Shown here: positions 1 through 6,057 of the stretch, in pieces | How the letters are laid out: each line of letters begins with the position of its first letter | How positions within the stretch are numbered: the stretch's first letter is position 1 | Notes under the pieces: generated by a model | Database searches by the model: none | What the model saw: the letters and a program-made list of their open reading frames with translations, nothing else | Told to the model about the DNA's origin: nothing | Made by a program: the position numbers and the translations under genes | NCBI GenBank assembly: GCA_046155725.1 | Contig: JBJXFT010000062.1 | Location: 1 to 9,249 of the forward strand | Direction: 5' to 3' | Length of the DNA stretch: 9,249 bases | Origin: M3007 sp046155725 | GTDB lineage: Bacteria > Bacteroidota > Bacteroidia > Chitinophagales > Saprospiraceae

Positions 1-1
1 A

Positions 2-622
2 CAGGAGCGCGGCGGCTTGGGCAAGTACGGCTGCTTCGAACTCGTGTTCCCCATTGCCATGACCCTGCCCGACGGCACGACTACGGAGTCTCTCGATTCC
101 TACGACGAACTGAAACAGACCCTGCGCGACTGGTTTCAAGCCAACGGCAAACAAGGCGGTCGGCGGGGTCGGCCGCACGGTGGCGGGCAAGGCAACCATC
201 CGGGCGGCGGGCAAGGCGGCAGCAACCGACCGCACCCCAGTTTTGTGTTCCCGGTCACAGTGATTTCGCAGGCGGGAGAGACCATTTCGGTGGAAGATGA
301 AGCAGAACTCCGCGCCTTGCGGGCTGAATGCGGCGGCACCTTTGGTCAGCACAGTTGGCAAGGGCATGGGCAACACGGACTTTCGTGCTTCGAGATTGTG
401 TTCCCGGTCACGGTGCAATTCCCCGACGGAACCACCGCGCAAGCAGCCGACGGCCCGGCACTCCGGCAATTGGTGCGCACTTGGCGGCAGAGCAACGCTG
501 GTGCGACGACACGCCCCAGCCTCGTGTTCCCGATTGCTGTGAAAATGAAGGACGATGGCAGCGTGGTCACCCTGAACAGCAAAGAAGAACTGCTGGATTT
601 GAAGGCGGCGGGTTGCAACTAA
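2..622 (+). CDS. CFELVFP-type repeat protein, 5'-truncated by the window edge
   Basis: The frame is open to the left edge and ends at the TAA at 620-622, so only the C-terminal ~207 residues are visible. A TTG at 17 lies in frame but there is no reason to take it as the start. The protein consists of four related units of about 35-40 residues in A-B-A-B order. The A units begin CFELVFP (from 32) and CFEIVFP (from 386), carry a PDGTT turn and end in a Trp-containing helix. The B units begin PSFVFP (from 236) and PSLVFP (from 515) and end in a helix with a Leu-rich stretch and a Cys near the end. A Gly/Gln/Arg-rich low-complexity linker (about 140-235) separates A1 from B1. Repeats of this kind occur, to my recollection, in uncharacterised Bacteroidota proteins that are often exported lipoproteins. 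The missing N-terminus would show whether this one is exported. Function unknown; no catalytic motif is visible. Confidence 0.8.
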   Translation, partial: QERGGLGKYGCFELVFPIAMTLPDGTTTESLDSYDELKQTLRDWFQANGKQGGRRGRPHGGGQGNHPGGGQGGSNRPHPSFVFPVTVISQAGETISVEDEAELRALRAECGGTFGQHSWQGHGQHGLSCFEIVFPVTVQFPDGTTAQAADGPALRQLVRTWRQSNAGATTRPSLVFPIAVKMKDDGSVVTLNSKEELLDLKAAGCN

Positions 623-646
623 AATTTTTCAATAGATTTTATAGTC

Positions 647-689
647 AAAAAAAGGCAGGTTCCTTTTGGAAAGGGGCTTGCTTTTTTTT
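647..689 (+). terminator. Rho-independent terminator of the repeat-protein gene
   Basis: Two 20-nt arms (647-666 and 670-689) pair along their full length around a 3-nt loop (TGG), with four G-U wobbles and no mismatches. The 3' arm ends in eight Ts. It starts 24 bp after the stop codon at 622. Read on the minus strand, the four wobbles become A-C mismatches, so the structure is clearly better for rightward transcription. It may still weakly stop leftward transcripts from the gene ending at 821, for which no other hairpin was found. The rest of 623-820 holds nothing I can recognise. Confidence 0.85.
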
Positions 690-820
690 GTTTGTCGCGA
701 GAATTAGGTCAGGCATTATCGGCACTCGCATCTTATTCACCCAAATTCTGGATATCAGGCGGAGCTGAGTACCACCAATTAATCTCCCCCGTTGCCCAAT
801 GCTGCTTTCGAAAAGCCCCC

Positions 821-3800
821 TCATCGCAACAAAGTCACCTCGCCCCATTTAGGGTTCAGCGCCCCATCGCCCCCGCGCCAAAAGATGACATAGGCATACA
901 CATCGGAGGGCGCGTCCTTGCCATCTATCGTGCCGTCCCAGCGGGCGTTGGGTTCGGTGCTGGCAAACACCTTTTGCCCCCAGCGGCTGTAAATTTCCAT
1001 CTTCTCGATGTTGGCCACCCCTTCCACGATGGCGAGGCCGAAAGAGTCGTTCGAGCCATCGCCATTGGGCGTGAAGGCATTTGGTATTTCCACTTTTGGC
1101 TGCAAGATGCGGAAGGTGACAGACACCGTTTGGGCGCAGCCAGAGGGCGCCACCACATTCACCAAATAGGTCACGGTGCTGTCGGTGGTGACAGGCGTGA
1201 CCGTGATTTGCTGTGTGTTCCCCGCAGGGTCTGTGCCGTTTTCGAGCCAATTGAATGTAAACCCAGTCACATTTTGCGAAGGCACAATCACTGCGTCGAG
1301 CATCACCGATTCCCCAGTGTTGATGCGGTTGGTGTCGGGGTCGCTCACTATTTTGACCATAAAATTGGGTATGACCGCCACGTTCACCACATCTTCGTAC
1401 ACACAGCCCTCGCCATATTCAAAGCGCAAAGCGTATTGGGAATTGACCGTCACCGTGTCCAAAAAAGTCGGCACCGCGCCGCCGGGAGTCCAGAGGTAAC
1501 TGCCGGTCAGGAAAGCGTCCGCGCTGATGGTCACCGGTTCGCCCGCGCAAATGGTCGTGTCATTGCTCACCGTCATTTGAGGGTTGAAAACCGTGACATC
1601 CACCGCGTAAGTGACCGTGCAATTGCCCAAGGTGGTAGTCACGAAATAGGTGGCCGATTCTTCTGGATAAAGAACATCGGGGATGGCTTCGCCCGACGTG
1701 AATATCGGCGGGTCGGAAGTCCAAGCGTACGTCGCGTTTGGCGTTGCAACCGAATTGAGCAGCACACTGTCGCCCGGGCACAGCAGCGTGTCTTTCGGAA
1801 AAATCACCTGCGCCACTTGCCCCTGCACCACCACCGCCACCGAATCAATGGCCTGGCACTGAGGGTTGGAAATTGGGTAACTGTAAGTGACGGTGTAGGT
1901 AGTGGTTTGCGTGGGCGCTACGTTGACCACTTGCCCCGTCGAGCCATCGCTCCATTCGTACGTGCCGGGGTAATTGCCCGATGCGGTAAGTTGCACCGCC
2001 ACGCCCGCGCACACCGTCGCGTTGTCGCTAACCACCAAATTGCCGGGCGGCACCACTTGGATGGTAAATTGCGCCTGCGCCGAGCAGCCGTTTTCCATGG
2101 TCACGAGGTAAGTCGTGGTTTGCTCCGGCGTGTCGGTCGGTTGCGCGTCGGTGGACACAAACCCCGGCGGGTTGGAAGTCCACGAGTACGTCACCGTAGG
2201 GTCGTCGATCAGGTTGAGCAAAATGCTTTCACCGGCGCAAAGCGTGTCGTTGGGGAATTGGAACTGGGGCGGCTGGTTCACTTCCACGGTAACGGAAGCC
2301 GTGGCCGTGCAGCCGTTGGCCACATCCACCGTAAATTGATAAGTGGTGGTGACCGAAGGCGCGGCCGTAGGATTGGTGCAAGCGATACAACTCAGCCCAA
2401 CGGGCGGCGACCATTGCGGGTTGCTGAGGCCGGCGGCATTGCCGACCACGAGCGCGACGCTTTCGCCCAGACAAAGTTGGGGGCTGGCCGGAGCAATGGT
2501 CAGCACCGGCACAGGTATGATATGGATGGTGGCCGAGGCCGTGTCCACGCAGCCGCCATTGGTCGTTATTCTTTGATAAGTGGTTGTTTCGGTGGGCGTT
2601 GCCAAAAAATAATACTCGTCGTCGGGGAAGGTTTGGCCCGTCGTGGTTTGCCACACAAATTGCAAGTTGGGGAATTGGGTGCCAGAGTATGTGGGCGACA
2701 CCAGCAGCACTTCCTCGCCCGCGCAAACCATGATGCCCGTAGGGGAGATGGACAAATCGGCGGGCAAACTGTCCACTTGAACCACCACCGGCTCCGTGCG
2801 CACACAGCCCGGCACGGAGGCCGTGACGATGTAGGTAATGCTCCCCGTGGGCGTAGCCGTGGCGCTCGTCCCGCCCGGTTGCACCTGCAATTGGGTAAGC
2901 GGCGACCAACTTATCGGAATGTTGGGCGGGTTGGTTGCCGCCGTTATTTCCACCGATTGGCCTTGGCAAAGCGCGGTGTCTTGCACGCTGACTTCCAAGT
3001 CAAAATTCACTACCGTTACCGTCACTGTGCGGGTAGTAATGCAAGGGCCGCTGGTGGCAACGAGCGTGTAGAGGGTAGTTTGCAATGGCGTGGCGGTCGG
3101 GTTGGCGGCGCTTGGGTCGCTGAGCGAGCCGTCGTTTGGCGTCCAGGTATAGGTCACGCCGGGTTGCGGGACGGTAGTTCCGAGCACCACGCTTTGGCCG
3201 TTGCAGAGGGACGTGTCGTTTTGAACATTCAATGGGATGCCTATTGACACCGTAACGGTTTGCGTCACGCTTTGACAAGCGGCCGTCACTATCACTTCGT
3301 AGGTAGTGGTCTGTGCAGGGTTTGCAAATGGGTTTGGGCAATCAGTGCAAGAAAGCCCGATGGAAGGCGACCATGCATATGACGCACCGCCCGTGGCTTG
3401 AAGTTGCACCGGTATGCCATTGCAGGAAAAAGTATCGTTGCTCACGCTGATGGGCAAATCGGACAGCTCCAAAACCCCTTCGGAAGTGCCGGAGAAATCA
3501 ATGGCAATGCCATCGTTTTCTATCTCGCCATCATAATTGTCGAGCAATATGACGTACACCTTGCCCTGCTGCACCTGCAGTTTTCTGACAAAACTATTGT
3601 CCGTAGGCAGCTGACCCTGCCCTGGCGTATTGGGGCTTCCGCAATCAAAATCATCGGAGACAGGAAAGCCCGTCACCGGATTTGAATTCGTCAAACCAGT
3701 CAAACCCTGGGGATTGAGAAAAGGGTCGGGGGCAAGCGTATAGGAAGAGCGCACCGGCTGGTTGTTGCTCACGAAATCGCAGATGTCTGCCACGCTGTTG

Positions 3801-4978
3801 ATGGGGCCCCACACGTTGAAATCAATGTCGGCTGGCACAGCCAGGTTGGCATTTTGAACCAAAAAACCGAACTGCCCATTGGCTTGCGCCGTAAAATAGA
3901 AAAATGAAAAATTGAACTCATCGCTGGGCACGTCTATGCAGCCTTGGTTTACGCCCGCCTGGATAAAATTCGGGTCGCCTTCGCCGGGCGAGAGCGGGAT
4001 GAACTGCGGGGCATTGTCGCAGCCGTTGATGTTGAGGGCTTGGTCGCAATGGGCATTGGGGGGCAGCGGCGGCGGCGGCACGTCGCATGCGCCGGCGGTG
4101 CATTGCCAAGTCATCTGGAACCCCTCTTCCACGATACTTATATCGGACTCGAACTCGATGGTGACGCAATCAGAAGACAGTTGAATCTCCAAATTTGCGC
4201 CCGCGCCCTCCAAGGTTTGAAGCAAATTGCCTCCCGTGTCATCGCCTTCATAAACCCGGATAACATCGTAGTCGAACAAGGGGTCAAATTCCGTGGAATA
4301 CGAAACAAAGTTGAGTTTGATGCACTGGTGAGCCTCCGAGGGGCAAATCACGAACGTCTCGTTTTCGTTGTCGTCGTAATCCCCGGCAGGCCCGCCCGAA
4401 TCCCAGAGCGTGCCGCTGCAACTCGAGGAGCCGGGCGCGTCGCCCATGTTTATGTCAGGGATGAACGGCTCGACGCACAGTTTGAACGTGCCCCAATTGG
4501 GGTTTGCTGTGGCCGAATAATCGTTGATTCTCAAAAAATAAGACACGCCTGGGTCTAAGCCGAACAGGTCGAGATGCACTTCGTTCACATTGAGCGGCGC
4601 GGCGATGCAAGCCAGCTCCGACAACTGCCCGAACGCACAGTCGCCCCGGTAAACGGCCAATTGCGGCATTTTCAAAGTGCCGTTGCCCGCCACATTGCCC
4701 CACACCCCGATGCTCACGTCGGTGACGCTGCCATTGGCCGGGAGGCTGAACCGAAACCACACGTCTCGGTTGCCTACATTGTTCCAACAGACGGGCACAT
4801 TGGCCATCGGGTCAATGTTGCTCGTTGTGGCGTTCAGGTTGGTGAACTGTGCCGGCTGCGAACAATACGGCACCGCGCCGAGGTCAACGAGACCTGCGCA
4901 ATCGTCGTTCACGGGGGTTTGGGCAGCAGCAAAAAAGGAGGAAAAAACGGTGAATGGAATGACAAATAGTGCTTTCAT
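821..4978 (-). CDS. Large secreted multidomain protein: CUB domain, ~10 Ig/PKD-like repeats and CHU_C (T9SS) C-terminal domain
   Basis: The start is taken at ATG 4978, because it gives a clean Sec signal peptide (MKALFVIPFTVFSSFFAAAQ). The frame opens 27 codons further upstream, but those residues look like leader DNA. Length is 1385 aa. Domain order: signal peptide 1-20; N-terminal domain with a DDC...VWFRF pattern, ~21-172; CUB domain ~187-293 with YDVIRVYEGD, FESD and GF signatures and paired Cys; a Bacteroidota domain with VWGP...CDF and ILLDNYDGE, ~311-505; about ten Ig/PKD-like repeats of 70-88 residues, ~509-1292; C-terminal domain ~1296-1385 with IPNAFTPNGDGSNDSF, IYSRWGQKVF, WDGT and terminal GEVTLLR. 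That last domain is the CHU_C family signature. By family knowledge it directs export through the type IX secretion system and attachment at or release from the surface. Adhesion or gliding-related roles are inference. No enzyme domain is visible. It is convergent with the left-hand gene. Confidence 0.93.
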   Translation of the reverse strand: MKALFVIPFTVFSSFFAAAQTPVNDDCAGLVDLGAVPYCSQPAQFTNLNATTSNIDPMANVPVCWNNVGNRDVWFRFSLPANGSVTDVSIGVWGNVAGNGTLKMPQLAVYRGDCAFGQLSELACIAAPLNVNEVHLDLFGLDPGVSYFLRINDYSATANPNWGTFKLCVEPFIPDINMGDAPGSSSCSGTLWDSGGPAGDYDDNENETFVICPSEAHQCIKLNFVSYSTEFDPLFDYDVIRVYEGDDTGGNLLQTLEGAGANLEIQLSSDCVTIEFESDISIVEEGFQMTWQCTAGACDVPPPPLPPNAHCDQALNINGCDNAPQFIPLSPGEGDPNFIQAGVNQGCIDVPSDEFNFSFFYFTAQANGQFGFLVQNANLAVPADIDFNVWGPINSVADICDFVSNNQPVRSSYTLAPDPFLNPQGLTGLTNSNPVTGFPVSDDFDCGSPNTPGQGQLPTDNSFVRKLQVQQGKVYVILLDNYDGEIENDGIAIDFSGTSEGVLELSDLPISVSNDTFSCNGIPVQLQATGGASYAWSPSIGLSCTDCPNPFANPAQTTTYEVIVTAACQSVTQTVTVSIGIPLNVQNDTSLCNGQSVVLGTTVPQPGVTYTWTPNDGSLSDPSAANPTATPLQTTLYTLVATSGPCITTRTVTVTVVNFDLEVSVQDTALCQGQSVEITAATNPPNIPISWSPLTQLQVQPGGTSATATPTGSITYIVTASVPGCVRTEPVVVQVDSLPADLSISPTGIMVCAGEEVLLVSPTYSGTQFPNLQFVWQTTTGQTFPDDEYYFLATPTETTTYQRITTNGGCVDTASATIHIIPVPVLTIAPASPQLCLGESVALVVGNAAGLSNPQWSPPVGLSCIACTNPTAAPSVTTTYQFTVDVANGCTATASVTVEVNQPPQFQFPNDTLCAGESILLNLIDDPTVTYSWTSNPPGFVSTDAQPTDTPEQTTTYLVTMENGCSAQAQFTIQVVPPGNLVVSDNATVCAGVAVQLTASGNYPGTYEWSDGSTGQVVNVAPTQTTTYTVTYSYPISNPQCQAIDSVAVVVQGQVAQVIFPKDTLLCPGDSVLLNSVATPNATYAWTSDPPIFTSGEAIPDVLYPEESATYFVTTTLGNCTVTYAVDVTVFNPQMTVSNDTTICAGEPVTISADAFLTGSYLWTPGGAVPTFLDTVTVNSQYALRFEYGEGCVYEDVVNVAVIPNFMVKIVSDPDTNRINTGESVMLDAVIVPSQNVTGFTFNWLENGTDPAGNTQQITVTPVTTDSTVTYLVNVVAPSGCAQTVSVTFRILQPKVEIPNAFTPNGDGSNDSFGLAIVEGVANIEKMEIYSRWGQKVFASTEPNARWDGTIDGKDAPSDVYAYVIFWRGGDGALNPKWGEVTLLR
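1103..3454 (-). repeat. Array of ~10 Ig/PKD-like protein repeats within the T9SS cargo gene
   Basis: Protein residues ~509-1292 divide into units that begin with an (N/K/Q)DT-x-C-x-G-x-(S/P)-V type strand. Each continues with a Y-x-W (S/T) strand and a TTTY strand, then ends in a (G/N)C motif followed by a T/V-rich strand. Approximate unit starts are residues 509, 583, 660, 739, 824, 904, 979, 1055, 1133 and 1205. In most units the early Cys and the late GC Cys could form one disulfide per domain. The repeats are diverged at the protein level and I saw no long identical DNA repeats. Divergence points to an old rather than recent expansion. Confidence 0.85.
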
Positions 4979-5019
4979 GCAGTAAACATGACTTTGGATA
5001 AAGAGAAAAAGATTAGAAG

Positions 5020-5081
5020 TGGCAAGTTCCAAGTTCCAAGTGCAATCAGCAATCAGCAATCAGCAATTTTAAAACTTGCCA
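5020..5081. repeat. Heptad-phased tandem repeat bracketed by a 9-bp inverted repeat
   Basis: Two AAGTTCC units (5024-5037), a 6-nt AAGTGC, and three AATCAGC units (5044-5064) follow each other in nearly unbroken 7-bp steps; AATTTT comes next. The array is bracketed by TGGCAAGTT (5020-5028) and its reverse complement AACTTGCCA (5073-5081). It lies about 45-100 bp upstream of the large secreted-protein gene on the minus strand, where its promoter or leader should be. On that strand a TTG inside the array stands 21 bp before TAATCTTT, a poor match to the Bacteroidota TTG / TAnnTTTG promoter. Function is not known. Confidence 0.85.
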
Positions 5082-5212
5082 ACGATTTTTGTGGCCGAAA
5101 TGTACGCCGGGAATGACGAATGAAAAACGGCGAATGTGGAATCCGTCGCCTACGCGCTATGTTGGCAAAAGCGTTTCGGCGCAGGCTGAAAAATTGCGGG
5201 CAATTGACTGGG

Positions 5213-5236
5213 TCGGCAATGCCCGGCAATTGCCGA
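5213..5236. promoter_or_regulatory. Dyad-symmetric GGCAAT cluster, possible operator
   Basis: TCGGCAAT (5213-5220) and its perfect inverse ATTGCCGA (5229-5236) form an 8-bp inverted repeat. Nested in it is a 12-bp perfect palindrome CGGCAATTGCCG (5224-5235). A further GGCAATTG lies at 5199-5206. The cluster ends 32 bp before the ATG of the CBM9-like gene. No T-run follows on the + strand, so it does not look like a terminator for rightward transcripts. A repressor-binding site is inference only. Confidence 0.35.
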
Positions 5237-5268
5237 AAAAGCGGAACATTTGCCTCAAAAATTAACCT

Positions 5269-6057
5269 ATGCTGGACAGAAACACCCTCCTCGGCTTGGC
5301 CGCCGCGCTCCTCGTGCTCCTCTTTGTTTTTGTAGAAAAGAAGGAAGAAACGGCGGGCGAAGCCCTTCCCCAAAACAGGGGAAAACAAACGTTCACGGCA
5401 AACTACGGTACGCCACGGCTCGACGGGAAAGCTGACGACGCAGCCTGGCAAAATGCCGAATGGCAGCGGCTCGACCAAGTTTGGTTGGGCCCTCCGCCCA
5501 GCCCCACCGACTTTTCGGGGCGATACATGACTTGCTGGGACGAGAACAACCTCTACATCTTGGCCGAAATCACGGACGACACGCTCGTGGACACGCACCC
5601 CGACGGCCTGCTGAAATATTGGGACGACGACTGCCTCGAAATCTTTGTGGACGAAGACGCGAGCGGCGGCAACCACCAGTACAGCCACAATGCCTTTGCC
5701 TACCACATTGCGCTCGACGGCAAGGTGGTGGACATCCGGCCTGACAGCGCGTTCGCGTATTTCAATGACCATTGCACGGTGCGGCGCAGCACCGTGGGCC
5801 AAACGACGACTTGGGAAGTAGCGGTCAAGATTTTTGACGGAAACAAGTATGAGAATGAGGAGGGCGAGAACATTCCCAAAATGCTGAAAGCCGGAAAAAA
5901 AATGGGCTTCGCACTGGCCTACTGCGACAACGACCACTCCGCCGAGCGCGAAAACTTCGTGGGTTCGGTGCGGGTGGAAGGCGAGGACAAAAACCGGGGC
6001 TGGATTGATGCAGGGGTTTTTGGAACGCTCACACTTCGGCACCCCGTCCTGCGATGA
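5269..6057 (+). CDS. Membrane-anchored CBM9-like (DOMON-type) domain protein
   Basis: 262 aa from ATG 5269, preceded by an A/T-rich leader with no Shine-Dalgarno, as is usual in this phylum. Residues ~7-22 (LLGLAAALLVLLFVFV) form one hydrophobic segment followed by EKKEE and a polar linker. There is no AxA cleavage site, so an uncleaved signal anchor is likelier than a secreted form. Residues ~45-258 resemble the carbohydrate-binding family 9 / CBM9-like beta-sandwich: LDGKADDAAW at 51-60, a YILAEITDD strand at 96-104, YWDDDCLEIFVDED at 117-130, and WEVAVKIFD at 182-190. These match the family pattern of an acidic DD-x-(V/L)E-x-(F/Y) strand and a late WE-x-x(I/V) strand. By family this would bind sugar or another ligand outside the cytoplasm; ligand unknown. 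No enzymatic domain is fused, unlike many CBM9 proteins. Its last 29 bp overlap the convergent toroid gene. Confidence 0.82.
   Translation: MLDRNTLLGLAAALLVLLFVFVEKKEETAGEALPQNRGKQTFTANYGTPRLDGKADDAAWQNAEWQRLDQVWLGPPPSPTDFSGRYMTCWDENNLYILAEITDDTLVDTHPDGLLKYWDDDCLEIFVDEDASGGNHQYSHNAFAYHIALDGKVVDIRPDSAFAYFNDHCTVRRSTVGQTTTWEVAVKIFDGNKYENEEGENIPKMLKAGKKMGFALAYCDNDHSAERENFVGSVRVEGEDKNRGWIDAGVFGTLTLRHPVLR

Noticed and set aside
692..3247. An 851-codon open frame on the plus strand opposite the large secreted-protein gene
   Set aside because: Its translation is rich in His, Arg and Gly with no domain or export signal, and it lies antisense to a gene with a clear domain series and CHU_C end. Long antisense frames are expected opposite GC-rich, codon-biased repeats.
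4979..5059. Upstream extension of the large secreted protein to a Met codon at 5059
   Set aside because: It would place 27 residues before an otherwise perfect signal peptide and would translate the heptad repeat; the ATG at 4978 is much more likely.
5213..5236. The spacer hairpin as a transcription terminator
   Set aside because: It is followed by a run of As on the plus strand, and on the minus strand the T-run precedes the hairpin, so it fits a terminator in neither direction.
5120..5335. A 71-codon plus-strand frame in the spacer before the CBM9-like gene
   Set aside because: It overlaps the start of the CBM9-like gene in another frame, is very basic at its start, and has no support as a protein. 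Part of it may be degenerate spacer sequence.
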